64,000 nt of DNA from Vitellaria paradoxa. Taxonomy: Eukaryota; Streptophyta; Magnoliopsida; Ericales; Sapotaceae. Both the position numbers and the translations under genes were made by a program. The stretch is taken from positions 28,941,246 through 29,005,245 of the forward strand of contig CM034238.1 in the NCBI GenBank assembly GCA_019916065.1, read 5' to 3'. Positions 47,871 through 59,960 of this stretch are shown here, piece by piece; positions within the stretch are counted from its first letter, which is position 1; the number at the start of each line of letters is the position of its first letter. The notes under the pieces are model-generated. The model worked only from the letters and a program-made list of their open reading frames with translations, had not been told where the DNA came from and made no database searches.

Positions 47871-48583
47871 AGGAATTCACATCCTAATCAATTGGATTGA
47901 TGATGTCCCCTTGAGGAAGCTTATAAGTTTTGACTGTATCAAATCTTACAAGTAGATTTTGAATCTGATACGTCAAATAAGTTAAGTGGAAAAGTCTCAA
48001 GGAAAATAAGAAGCTAATTAAATTAAATTGTCAGTAATTAAATTTAATTAGTAGATATCTGTAATCTTAACGTGGGGAGAAAATAAGTATTTAATATTAA
48101 TGCTCAAAAATATAATTTCAAGTCTGATTAAGAGTGCAATTATAATTCTTTAGTAGAATGAATTATAATTTACGTAATTAAATCTTAATCCTGCTAGGAT
48201 TAGGAGATTTAATTATGTAGGAAGCCTTTTTTCATATCTGCCCATTGGTCCCTACTGTAGCCGTATAAATACTCTCTTTGTTGGCAATTAGGAAAAAATT
48301 TTTTCTAAGAAGAAAAGAACCTTAGAGGCTACTAGAGATCCCACAATTTAGTGAGAGAAGATAGTATTTTCTAGATATATTGCAGAAGGCTTGGAGGTTG
48401 AGATCGAGCAGTTAAATCAAAGTCTTTAGAAAATTTAGAATACTATTCTGTCAAGATCAAACCAGAGAGATCTTGAATGTATGATCTTATTCTCATAGAT
48501 TAGATTGGTAACTTTTTTTTTTTTTTTTGTATCATTGATATTCACTACATTCATGATCTTGAGATTTTCCACGTTCCCCAACA
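47870..48583 (+). repeat. LTR-like segment with TATA box and degenerate primer site
   Basis: A TATAAATA box lies at 48264-48271, followed by a leader-like AGAAGAAAAGAACC region. The segment ends in CCCCAACA at 48583. The next bases ATCGGAGCATGA resemble the copia primer site ATTGGTATCAGAGC with an internal loss. No internal gag-pol follows, so this may be a solo or truncated copia-type LTR. The left end is not determined. Confidence 0.4.
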
Positions 48584-48599
48584 ATCGGAGCATGACTCG

Positions 48600-49865
48600 C
48601 TTAGGTGTATAACTCTGGAGTGGTAAGCATTTGACTTCTAAGGATATGTTCATCCCACGGGGTGTGCGATAGCATGTATTAGTGTATTCCTAGCATGTCA
48701 AGTCATGTTTATGTATATCAAGACGTGGTGTAATGACCCGTGTTTTCATAAACATTATTTTATTCATGATGCAATAAGTTATGGTTTAATATACTATTTG
48801 ATGTGATTAATTTGATGATATATATTAACTCAGTTGCTCGATTCCTAGGTTAGGTTTGATTTTATCAGGAGTTTAAGTTTGGTTTAGAATTTTGGATTTT
48901 TTGAGCACACCAAAGCAATTCCCCTGTGCACATGCCTTGCTCGTGAACATGACCATTCTGATATGTGTCAGTGTAAGTTACATTTTCTTTTTTTACTTTT
49001 CGACCAACGTCTTTCTTTTTATTTAGCAAGTCACCCTATTGTCGAGCCTACACCATAGCCTTACCAGCCGAGTCACATCCCTTTCACTTGCATCTCCTTT
49101 CTTTAATATGAAGGATTCCACACTTTATATATATGTATATAGGTGTACTCGGGTATCGGATAAAAAAAATAAAGTGTGTTATTCACACTTTTTATCCTGA
49201 AATGTTTGTCATAATTAAATTATTTTGTTTATCCTGTCAATGTTAAATAGAATATACTATGGCTGATGTTTAAAAAAAGAAAAAAAATAAAAGAACTACA
49301 TTAGATGTTTCTTTTGCCTTTTAAACTACATAAAAAATGTCAAACATTGTTGGGGTCTTCAAATGTTGAAAAAACGTATGTCTTCTCATATTATGGTTCA
49401 ACTCAATTTTTGAAATTGAAACCAATGGTTAGTTTGATAAAACAATAAAATAAAGCAAAAAGATTATGAATTACTCTTTTTTGCTTATTGTTCTTTTGTT
49501 TAAAATTTAAAGATTTCGAAGGTATAAATGTATTAATTTATATATATATTTGTAGAAGCATATATTTTGTGTGTGTGTGTTCATGTGTGTATAGAAATAG
49601 ATGTATTAATTTTAAGTTTTATCAGTACTCCTAATATTTATACACACACACACATAATAGTATAGTTAGATATATAATTAAGGGTTTGTGTCTTTTTTTC
49701 CCGCAGTAGATTAGTTCCATATTATCTTGAGTTTAAGACAATTAGATTAGAAGGTATTAACGGTGGTGTGTGTTGTGAAATTAGAGTTTGGTAAGGTACT
49801 TTTTTAACTTGTAATGAAATTTATTTGGTACGTTACCACATAGAGGAGAACAAAAGGAGACTACA
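48600..49865. other. Intergenic stretch with short GT/CA microsatellites
   Basis: Short (GT)n at 49567-49580 and (CA)n at 49643-49655 are present. Nothing else is recognised. Confidence 0.5.
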
Positions 49866-49869
49866 CTAT

Positions 49870-50177
49870 GGGGACGTTTGGCAACGAAATTTTTAGCCAA
49901 AAAAATTACCAATTTTTTATTTTTAAGCCTTTAACAAATCACTAATTTTTACTACTTTTCTATTCTGTTACACTAACTTCTCAACGCAAGAATAACTAAA
50001 AGTGGCTAAAAATTATCAAAAATTACTAAAAATTACCAAAAGTTACAAAAAATTTTATTAAACACCTAAAAGTTGTTAAAAATTACTAAAAATTATTACT
50101 TATTTCACCAAACACACCAAAAATTATTACTAACTTTTGATAAAAATTTATTAAAAATTGTACCTCCAAACGCTCAT
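49870..50177. mobile_element. MITE-like palindromic element
   Basis: The left end TATGGGGACGTTTGG and right end CCAAACGCTCATA are imperfect inverts. The interior carries many TTACTAAAAATTA and ACCAAACAC blocks. No clean target-site duplication. Confidence 0.5.
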
Positions 50178-50179
50178 AT

Positions 50180-50890
50180 ATATTTTTGTAGTCCAAAACA
50201 TTGAGTGTGTTTGGAGTTGTATAAAAGTGTATAAAATAAAATAATATAAAATTGTAAAAGTAAATATCTCGTAATTCGTGTAGTGATTAAAGAATTTAAA
50301 TTTTACTATCTCATAATTTGTGTTTGTAGAGATTTATAAGATTTTATTTTATTTTGTTTAACTCTAAACGGAGCCAATTATAGGAGCAAATGTTGATACC
50401 CAAATCTAGGATTGCAATTATGTGTAGTTGAAATTTTATGTTGTTGGTTGTTATAAGCCACAAAATTAGTTTAATCCTTTCTTTAGAACGAACTTCATTA
50501 ATAAACTATACATACTTGTAATGTGAACTTATTATGGTGCTTGCACGATTCATTGCTTAACTACCTAGGCGTAGAGTTGATGAGACACAATAAATTAAGA
50601 TAGAGATTCGGACCTAAGTTGATGTTATTGGTGACACAGATGTATAGGCAAATGATTCAGAATTAGAACAAAATATGAGAGGTGGACATGGGTTCGGGGG
50701 CACGACGGTTTGCTCCTTTTGGGTAATTTCTCTCTTCTTCCTCGTGGATGCCTTGCCTATGGAGTGTCATTTTCGTATCATCAATTAGTCGGCCTCCCAA
50801 CAATTGGGAGGGTACATTTACAGTAGTAAACAAATCCATTTTTCGATACCTAATGTTAACACAATAAATTAAAGTACTCATATAAAAAGG
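50180..50890. other. Intergenic stretch
   Basis: No supported feature. The start includes another GTTTGGAG..TAACTCTAAACGGAGCC pair (50210-50375) that may be a further small inverted-repeat element. Confidence 0.4.
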
Positions 50891-51360
50891 TTCAAAAAAA
50901 TCTAATAAATTAATTATAGCGTAATGTTATTTCCATGTTTAGTTTATTAGATGTTTAGTTCATTAGATTTTTAATAGAAAAAAATAATGATAATTTATTA
51001 TGTATAATTACTCATTTATATATAACATAAATTTAAAATATTAATGCGAAATATAACAATTTAAAATATTAATATGAAAATATTCACAAAAAATTTAATA
51101 AATTAATTATAATATAATTTGTATATGAAAAAGATAAATCATATCATAATACAAATATTATTTTTATTAATAATAAGGGTATAAAGAAAATTTCATAACA
51201 TTGAATTAGTTAAAAGTTGACTTTTGGATGAAAAAATTAATAAAAGGGATTTGAGTGAATATAATATAAATCTCAAGAGGTTTAGGTGTACATTTATGGA
51301 ACTATAAAGTCTAAGTATATAAAACTGAAATTATAAAGGGTGTAAGTGAAATAAATCCTA
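50890..51360. mobile_element. Right-arm fragment of the 56699-58039 element family
   Basis: ACATTGAATTAGTTAAAAGTTGAC through GGGTGTAAGTGAAATAAATCC matches the right arm of the full element at 56699-58039. The left arm is missing. Confidence 0.6.
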
Positions 51361-52025
51361 TGATAAACACATGATATTTATCATCACATTTTTTTAATGA
51401 TAATTGAGAGAAAAGACGAAGTGGAACTAAATTAAATATAAAAAGGTAAAATAAGACGATCTAAAGTATAGCTTTGAAATAAAATAGGTGTAAAGTGCAC
51501 GAACACTAAATGTAATTATTTTTTTATAATTTTAAATTAATTGACACAAAATTTTATCAGCATGGTTATAGTGGTTAATTTATCTAGATACATTTTATAA
51601 TAAAAATGGTATTATTTTTGACATAAAAAAAAAAAATTGAACTCTTAATATTAAGGAAGGCACCCTTAACCCTTAGAGGTAGTTAAACTAGTAAAATCTT
51701 GTATTTGTTTTTCAATAATCACTAGTTTAAGTCTTCTTAGTACTATTAGAAGGCTTATTTAACCGTTTATTACAAGATACCCAAATCTTAATTAAGGTGT
51801 GTGTAAGCTAGTTTGAGTACTTTGAGTCATTCAAAAAAATTAAAATTATAAAAAAAGATCGCCATTTTTTTTAGGGGTGTGGTGGGTTGTTGGGGGGTTT
51901 GGACGGGTTGCTTATCCTGGACATTGAGATACCCTACCACTTGAGCTTGCCTGATTTGCTTTTTTGTCTCTCATTTTCATTTCCACTTAAGTCTGGGGTC
52001 TTGAGTTTAATATAATTTTTCCCTA
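51360..52025. other. AT-rich intergenic stretch
   Basis: No gene or bounded element is seen. Confidence 0.5.
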
Positions 52026-52033
52026 CTTTTACT

Positions 52034-52560
52034 TAGGAGTACACAAAAAATTGAACTACTCAAAAACCGAATCAATTTGATCATTTTGGTTCCAATTGGT
52101 TCGGTTCTATACTATTTACTGTTCGATTTTAGGTCAAAAAAATTTGCAAAATAATATTTTTAATTTAATTTTCGGGTTAATAGGTACTCAATCCGAACTA
52201 ACTCAAACAAAAAATAACTCAATTCGAATTAATCCGAACTAACTCAAAAAATATAATATATAAATATTATATAATATTTATATAATATTATAAATGCAAA
52301 TAATATTGTAATATATTAATATTTATATAATCCTAAAGTTTGGATTGAATAAGCCTAAATCGAAAATGGACTTGATCCAATCCAAAATGGCCTAAATCGA
52401 AAATTGAACTGAACCAACCTAATATTTTTTGGTTCAGATTAGTTCGGTTCTAATTTAAAATCGATTCAGTTTCGGGTCCAAATTTTAAGAATTGAAAAAA
52501 AATCGATTCAATTTTGAATTAATTATAAACTCGAATCAAACTAACCCATACACATTCCTA
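52034..52560. mobile_element. hAT MITE with 8-bp TSD (7 of 8 matching)
   Basis: The 527-bp element starts TAGGAGTACACAAAAAATTG and ends ACCCATACACATTCCTA. Flanks are CTTTTACT (52026-52033) and GTTTTACT (52561-52568). The interior has repeated GGTTCGGTTCTA, AACCGAA and TTCGGGT-type motifs in both orientations. Confidence 0.82.
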
Positions 52561-52618
52561 GTTTTACTTTTTCATATATGTAAACATTAACGCAGAACAA
52601 GCAATGATTTGTATGGTT

Positions 52619-52780
52619 AAGTCCCCGGACACAGCCACGTTGGTTAGTGGGTGTGCTCCCCACGTAAATGGGGCGGTTCGGAGTCCCGCAACTCAATTGA
52701 AGGATGGTTGAGAGAGCCGACTATCTGTCCTCTGATTCACCCATCGGCAAAGCCCAACGGGGTCACGGGTCACCAAAAAA
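52619..52780 (+). mobile_element. tRNA-derived SINE with 16-bp TSD
   Basis: About 162 bp, much more GC-rich than its flanks, is bounded by identical AATGATTTGTATGGTT at 52603-52618 and 52781-52796. It has an A-box-like TGGTTAGTGGG (near 52644) and a B-box-like GGTTCGGAGTCCC (near 52676) and ends in CACC plus a run of eight A. These are the pol III promoter boxes of tRNA-derived SINEs. Movement depends on a LINE machinery in trans. Confidence 0.9.
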
Positions 52781-52799
52781 AATGATTTGTATGGTTGAA

Positions 52800-54240
52800 G
52801 TTATATCAAAATTATTGAACAATTGAATACTTGTGCTTTTAGACTATAGTGTGTATATATATATATTTTGAAACTGTACATATATGTATATTAAATTATT
52901 ATGAAAGTGACATGTAACGAAATTTGACGGGAGAAAATTAAACAAAAATGATAAAAGTTAGAGATTTTTGAAGATTTATGGGACTCCAAACACCTCTTAA
53001 AATTCACTAAAGAGAAAAATTTATCTAAATATGTATTTTATTGAAATTATGATGATTATACTAAAATTTCTAAGATGTTAATTTATAATCTAGAAACGAT
53101 AATAAATCTAAAAGTAATAAAAATTCGTAAATATAGAATGGTTTCAAAGTCATGTAGAGAAATGAAATAAATGACAGTACAAAATTAATGGTGATCAATT
53201 TTGACTTCTTTATTATTAATAATTGCTAAATATCATAAAATTAAAAACAACATTTTAGGAAATGATTTCTTTAAAAAAAATTAAAAAATTCATACATTAT
53301 GCATCCAAATGAACATTTGTAGCAAGATTATCAAAACGCCATTGGGAATCTAAATTGGATCTACTTGGTCTATGTAATCTTGGTCACCCGTTCTGTATAA
53401 AATAATAAAAACAAATTTTCATCAATATATAAAGATTGAAATTTAATTGGCATATAAGAAAATAAAACTAAAACAATCCCAATTTTAAATTCAAAAATAT
53501 GTTCTCCAGTGTAATAATTCTTTTGTTTTTTTCCAAGTAGCCACAGAACTTTAACAAGTTTCTAAGTTTATTGTTTGCTTTTTAGGAAATTACCAACGAG
53601 GGAGAGAAGGGATTCAAATTCGAGATTTATGAAATTTAAGGGACGCCATCAAACATGGCAACTTGATTGGGCTCCAAACTTCGTATCTTCCAAGAGTCCG
53701 ATCCAATTTTGAAAAACTATCTAAAACACCGGTATGATACCTGTCAAAGAGTCTCTAATATTTAAGTCAGTAAGAGAGTTGAAAAAGTATTTTATTAGCG
53801 TTTTTGTAAGATTAGAGTGTGCGTACCGTATACTTGAGAGGTTGGTGTATATATAGAGGTACGAGACCTGCATGATAATGATGCATATGAGTCTCACACA
53901 ATTATATTTTTCCTTCAATCAGATTATGTCACGTGTATTGTAGATCCCAAGATTAATTTCCTTAATTAGTTATTGAAACCGTTAAGTAATAAGTAGCACT
54001 TTCATATGCGAGAATCACGATATATGTCAGAATACGACTACACATATGATTGTAACGTAATCAAATTTGTCTTTATTGCAATAGTCGCTCGGCCCAATCA
54101 AGGTTAGTAACTTTCAGTCGATTTGGGTCCCCAACTAGGTTGCTCGAGTAAGCCTGTTCAGTCGGGTGTCCCCTATCAGATGTCCTTGACTCACTCGGTC
54201 ACCGAAGTGAGCTGAAACGAATCTAACAATTGCCTCATCA
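52800..54240. other. AT-rich intergenic stretch
   Basis: No gene or bounded element is recognised. A moderately GC-rich part at 54060-54240 has no clear coding motif. Confidence 0.5.
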
Positions 54241-54243
54241 CTT

Positions 54244-54755
54244 AGGGTGCGTTTGCCACATCAAATTTTGGTGAAAATTTCTGAAAATCTCTATACATTT
54301 TTACACATTCCCGCCTTCTCAAAATTCAAAAAAAGTTCAATACCTTTCAAAAAAAGTCGATAACTAATTTCGATTAATTAAATAGTAAAATTTTTTTCAC
54401 CATTCTCACCATAGACTCTCAAACTACCGACTAACACCTACTTTGACTATTTTTTGTAGAGTCGTAGACAGTTCCAACGGATTGTAGAAATCGTTCCAAC
54501 AGATTCGCGTGACCAACTTCCATCCAAACGGTTTCTACAATCCATTTGGACATCCGTTTGGACGGATTATAGTGCAAAGAAGTCATGACTGTCAAAAATT
54601 TTGAATCCGTCCAAACGAAAATCCAATCCGTCAGAATGGAAATTTTACTATTCATCTCCAAAAAATACGGTTTGAGATGTGTGTACCAAATACAAAAAAT
54701 TTTTTCAAATTATATTTTATTTTATTTTATCTCACTTTTTATTACTCCAAACTAA
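54244..54755. mobile_element. Possible MITE
   Basis: The left AGGGTGCGTTTGCC and right GGAGTAATAAA..reverse of AAGGATTAGTTTGG are weak inverts. The middle has palindromes such as ATCCGTTTGGACGGAT (54548-54563). No target-site duplication is seen. Confidence 0.35.
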
Positions 54756-54797
54756 TCCTTATTCTGCTTTTGATCTAATCCTTATTCTGCTTTTGAT
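54752..54797. repeat. Perfect 23-bp tandem duplication
   Basis: CTAATCCTTATTCTGCTTTT plus GAT occurs twice with no gap. Confidence 0.95.
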
Positions 54798-54799
54798 CG

Positions 54800-55715
54800 G
54801 GTCACCCCATCAGAGTTTATTGTTGCGAAAGGAAACGATGAAATGAAAGTAGTTTGATTGTTCAAAAAAAAAAAAAATGAAATGAGAGTAGTTTAAGGGT
54901 ATTAAATAACAAATGATTAATTCATCGCGGTTTCATGTAGAAGCGGCTTGACCATTTGCCTTTCTCCTCCTGTTTATTAGTTTTCTTTAAAAAAAAAATC
55001 AATTATTCCTTAAATTTTTTTTTCTCTTTTTTATTATTATATTCTATATTTTCAAATCTTTTTTTCCCTCTTACATGCATACTCTTTCAAGACAATAATT
55101 TTAATATTTTAAAAAATTAAATTTATATTCATTTAAACTTTATTCGAATCGAAAATTTGTTAAGAAAAAAAAGAAATGGATAGAAATAAATTCATTCGTT
55201 GTTTGGATTGTAATAGAAAATAAAATAAAAAGTCCTTGGAGACCAGGTTGTGCATGTTTTTTTTTATTTTTATTTTTATTTTTATTTTTTTGTCTGAGAG
55301 TTTCAACTTTGTTTTGAGAAAATTAAATGATTTTATTAATTATTTTTTATTAATTTTTATTTTATTTCACATTTATCCTTTTTTTTTTCTTTCTCACTCG
55401 TGTCTACGTGTCTTTTTCTTTCTTTAGACAATAAGTTAAATATTTCAAAAACCTAAATATAGTCTTTTATGAAAGTTAAATACTTAAACTTATATTTACA
55501 AAAACTATACTTGGGTTAAAAATTCATTAAAAAAAAGAGATAGGAATTTAAAATTTCTTCTATTATTTGAGTTATGATAAAGAATGAAAGGGAAAATAAA
55601 TATAATTTAGAAAATTAAATTAACTAAATTAAAAAAACTAATATATTAATGAATTTCTTTTTATTATATTCTTTTAACCTATCCAAATGATAATCAAAAT
55701 TTCAAAAGTTTAAAA
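54800..55715. other. AT-rich intergenic stretch
   Basis: Contains a (TTTTTA)n microsatellite at 55257-55291. Nothing else is recognised. Confidence 0.5.
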
Positions 55716-55724
55716 TATTTTTTA

Positions 55725-56071
55725 GGGTAAAGTACAAAAAATACCCCTACAGTTTATTCTTAGTATTACTTTGGTCCCACACGTTTCAATTGCAATAGTC
55801 AAATCTCTACATTTTCGGTCAAGTATCAATTTGGTCATTCTGTTAGTTAACCGTTAAAAATAACAATTAGATTGAGGATAAAATGGTAATTTCATTTATT
55901 GTTTACTCTCAGTGTCATTTTCAATCTAATGGTTGTTTTTAACTGCCAACTAACGGAATGACCGAATTGATGCTTGACCGAAAGTGTAGGGATTTGATTG
56001 TTGCAATTGAAATGTGTGGGACCAAAGTGATACTGAGGGTAAACTGTAAGGATATTTTTTGTACTTTACCC
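55725..56071. mobile_element. Short MULE, same family as 9630-11021, perfect 9-bp TSD
   Basis: A 347-bp element begins GGGTAAAGTACAAAAAATAC and ends with its inverse. It is flanked by TATTTTTTA at 55716-55724 and 56072-56080. The two arms (about 190 and 150 bp) are nearly back to back, so the AT-rich centre of the longer copy is absent. Confidence 0.92.
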
Positions 56072-56698
56072 TATTTTTTATATAAAAAGAGAATTGATGT
56101 GTGTTTTCTTCGAGGGGTATGTGTCAGTCTGTCTTCACGGGCTATCGGACTCTCCTTTTTTTTTTTTTTTTGGGGAAATTAAATGCTTTTTATTAATTAT
56201 TTTTGTCTCTCTTATTATTATTTAATTACATATTTATTTATTTTTCTTCTTTTCTCTTTCAATGTTTGGAAAGTGTAAATTTTCTATAAACTCACTTGCA
56301 CTGTGTTTAAATTAAAAATTTATCAAAAAAATAAAAAATTGAAAAGAACTCCGTTTTTATTATTTTATTATATGTTTATCAAATTTTTTCTCAATCTCAC
56401 TTGTATTTTTCTACCTCTCGGCATAAAACTCCGATATTTTGAAAGTTCAAAATTTTTTTTTAATGAAAGTTAAATGTCTAAACTTATATTTACTTAAATT
56501 TTATTTGGATCAGTAATTTATCAAGAAAAAGTAAAATGGATAGGGATTTAAATTTTTTTCTCTTATTCGAATTATGATAAAAAAATTATAAAATTTTAAA
56601 AATTAAAATTAATTAAATTAAAAAATTAGTATATTAATTTATAACTTTTATTTTATTATATTTTTTAATTCATTCGATAAACACATATATTTAAAATT

Positions 56699-58039
56699 GA
56701 GTTTATTTTACTTACACCCTCTTGTTTCGGTTCTGTACATTTAGATACCACAGTTTTCATAAATGTGCACCTAGATTCTTAAAATTTGTATTACATTTAT
56801 TTAAACTCGTTCTTTTAAATTTTTCCATCCAAAAAGTAATTTTTGACCAATTCAATACTATAAAATTACCTTTATACCCTTAGTATTAATAAAAAGATAT
56901 TTATGATATCATATTGCATATATTTTTTTATATAAAAAATATATTATAATTAATTTATTAAAAAATTTTTGTGAACCTTTTTAATATTAGTACTGTAAAT
57001 TATTATGTTTCGCATTAATATTTTAAATAAATTATTATTTTTTTCAATTAAAAATCTAATAAATTAAAATGAAGATAAAAATTATATTAGATTAACCTAT
57101 TAATTTTTTTATGAACCTTTTATCTATATTAGTATTTTAAATTTATGTTATATATAAAGTAGTAATTATACCCATATAGATAAATAATCATTAATTTTTT
57201 CTATTAGTAATCTAATAAACTAAACATGAAAAAGAAAAGAAAAAATTAGGTGGCATTTGGTTTACTTTTGTATTTTGTATTTTCTGTATTTGTTTTATGT
57301 GTTAAAAATCTTAAAACTAAGAAATAAAAAATGCTTTATTCTCCTTATTTTGAGATTCTCCTTATTTTTTATTAAAAACTCTCAAAATGACTTTTTATTT
57401 TTTTTGTTTCATGTGTAAACTCATTTTCAGTTTTCGAAAACAAATTTTGAAAACATAAGTAATCAAATGAATTTTGAGCTACTTTTTTTTTTTATTTTCA
57501 AAAGCACAAAATGAAAAATGAGCTCAAAACAGAAAATAAAAAATAAAAACAGAAAATAAAAAATAGAAAATAAACCAAATAACCCTTTAGTTTTTCCTTT
57601 TCTTCCACTTCCTTTTTATTAACAATAAAATGAGAACTGTGCTCTCAATTTTCTTTTTTATACGTATGTTATACTAATAATAAGTGTATAAAAGTAATTT
57701 TATAGTATTTAATTTGTCAAAATTACTTTTTTTGATAATTTGTCAAAAATTACTTTTTAAATGAAAAATTTAGCAGAGGAGACTAATTGCACATTTGTGA
57801 AACCTCAAGGGACCTATTTGGCCGATCAAAAAATATCAAAAGTCATCAAACTTTAACTACTTTTTGTACTTTTTTTTAATAAAATTTTAACACATATCAC
57901 ATTTATGTCACATCTTTGTAATTTTACTGTACTTTTTTCTCAACCAAACAACCCCAAGATTTTTAGGTATGCAATTAAGAAATTTGTGGGATTTAAGTGT
58001 ACAAAAATAAAACTACGTAGGGTGTAAGTGAAATAAACA
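56699..58039. mobile_element. Foldback/MULE-like element with 9-10 bp TSD, containing a MITE
   Basis: The left end GAGTTTATTTTACTTACACC and the right end GGGTGTAAGTGAAATAAACA are inverts. Direct repeat ATTTAAAATT flanks it at 56689-56698 and 58040-58049. A GGCATTTGG-family MITE sits inside at 57249-57585, and a second palindromic piece with ATTTGGCCGATC lies at about 57790-57960. Confidence 0.75.
57249..57585. mobile_element. MITE of the GGCATTTGGTTTA family, best-preserved copy
   Basis: It begins GGTGGCATTTGGTTTAC and ends AAACCAAATAACCC. The arms pair over much of the length, including GTAAACTCATTTTCAGTTTTC and its counterpart. No clear target-site duplication. It interrupts the element at 56699-58039. 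Confidence 0.75.
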
Positions 58040-58049
58040 ATTTAAAATT

Positions 58050-59010
58050 TATATTTACTTTTTTTTTTATTTTTTTCTTACAAAATTCTCAATCCAAAAA
58101 TACGACTAAGCACGTGCCTTATTAAAAGACAGGGATGTTAACGCAAGTTATAATTGGCACGATAATAATACCCCTTATATACCAACAAAGGCACATAGAA
58201 AAAATAACATTGTCCAACCACTTATGGGCACATTAAATGCAATATTTAAAACCGGCTAAATTGTTGCATCCGAGTTTTATTTTATTTTATTTTTTTCTTT
58301 TTCTTTAACTCTTGTCAAGGCAATGTATGTGACTGAGCTTTAAAATTGAAATACAATTTTAAAAATTAAAATTATTTTTTTAACTTTTAAATTTTTATGA
58401 AAGTTTATCTGATAATAAGATTAAAAATATTTTTATTTATTTGATGAACTTTCATAAGAATTCAAACGCTGAAAATGTAATTTTAACTTTCAAAGTTGAA
58501 TTTCAATTTAAGAATCCTCTCATCTAACTCATTAACTAGTTATCACAAATTGTCATAATAATAAATTTTTAATGTATAATTTGTACCACAAATTTTATTT
58601 TTTAATTGTTTATTTTATCTTTTACAAAATTATTTAGTTTAGTATGCACAGGGCTCCATTTAGGGATTAAGTGGCCAATTCTTTTCTCTTTTAAATTTTT
58701 TTGTTATATATTTTTTTATTAAAATGTAATTTTTTTATTTGATTGCTTTTGAGCATGTTTGTTAATATTCATAAAACAATATATTGCAAAAAAAATACTT
58801 TAAAATAAGAAAATCACGTATTGGCTTTTTTTTTTAAATGTTAATTTCTTTCAACTATACGTGTTTTTTTTTTATTTTTACTTAATTTATTTACAATTTA
58901 TTTTTTAATGAATGTGTATAACATACTAAAAACTGTCAAATAAAAACAAATTAAATTTTGATAAAAAAAAATATCATATAAAATGAAAAAGCTTAAAAAA
59001 AAATTGACTA
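58050..59010. other. AT-rich intergenic stretch
   Basis: Nothing is recognised, apart from a weak inverted pair around 58340-58510 (AAATTGAAATACAATTTTAAA and its counterpart). Confidence 0.45.
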
Positions 59011-59014
59011 GCTA

Positions 59015-59167
59015 CTTGAGGGTGTTTGGAAGTTCAAAAAAACTCAACTTTTGAGGTTGATGTGATGTAAAAATGATAGGTGGTAAATTTTAATTGGAGA
59101 GATTTGAAAACTTTGAAGTTTTTGGAGTTTTTTTGATTTTTTTTTTTTCTTCCAAACGGGCTCCAAG
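59015..59167. mobile_element. Small palindromic MITE
   Basis: The left CTTGAGGGTGTTTGGAAG and right CTTCCAAACGGGCTCCAAG are inverts with small gaps, and AACTCAA..TTGAG blocks pair inside. No certain target-site duplication. Confidence 0.55.
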
Positions 59168-59341
59168 TATTTTGAAAATTAGTTTTAATTTTTTAAATTA
59201 ATTATTACATGCATGCATGTGTCTATATGTATACTTGCAATTGGTTTTCCCTAGTAGTTAAAAGAAATTAAAGCTTAATTTGACAAATCAAATAATGGGA
59301 GTTTTTTTTTTTCCTGCATATTTGTTTTATGTAGTTTTTTT

Positions 59342-59541
59342 AAATTAAAATTTGACTTTTTTTTTTGTTGTTAACTTCTAAAATGTTAGACACATCAAAA
59401 AAAAAAAAAAACGTAAAGATGAAAAACAAAACTTCAAGGACAAATTAAAATTTGACTTTTTTTTTTTGTTGTTAACTTCTTAAATGTTAGACACATCAAA
59501 AAAAAAAACGTAAAGATGAAAAACAAAACTTCAAGGACAAA
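59342..59541. repeat. Perfect-phase tandem duplication, 100-bp unit
   Basis: Blocks AAATTAAAATTTGAC, TTGTTGTTAACTTCT, ATGTTAGACACATC and GAAAAACAAAACTTCAAGGA occur at 59342 and 59442. Only A-run length and one base differ, so it is very recent. Confidence 0.95.
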
Positions 59542-59649
59542 TAAAAAAATTTTAATTGCTCATATGTGAATTTTCCTATTTTTAAAAATTATTGTAATCA
59601 ATATGAGCCAGGCCATGCAAGATTAAAAAAATGACTTATTTTTATTAAT

Positions 59650-59960
59650 TGTGATGACTCAAAATTTTGAATTTTTGTGATTTTATAATTTTAGATATAA
59701 GTGTACTAAAATAAAGGATATATTAAATTATGTTGGGCTAGATTTAACAGTGTTGCTGAGATGAAACATATTAGATGAATTTGATTGGAGGATTTAGGCC
59801 CAAATTAAATAACAGATAATAGCAAAATGGACCGAAGTGGGTGGGACCCGGGTCCACGGGGAGGTGCTGTCATCTTCTGAATGTCAATCTGCTGATTTGC
59901 GGCAATCTGTACCTTGGGTCTTTTCTATATCAGTTCTCAGGCCTACGTTGGGGAGTTGCT
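59650..59960. repeat. Gypsy-LTR-like fragment
   Basis: Begins TGTGATGACTCAAAATTTTG, similar to the TGTGACGACCC start of several plant gypsy LTRs, and is followed by a GGTGGGACCCGGGTCC segment. It ends in an A run near 59970. No partner LTR or coding part is found. Confidence 0.35.

Noticed and set aside
52619..52700. Functional tRNA gene
   Set aside because: A- and B-box-like motifs are present but no cloverleaf with a clear anticodon stem was found, and the TSD and A tail show a SINE.
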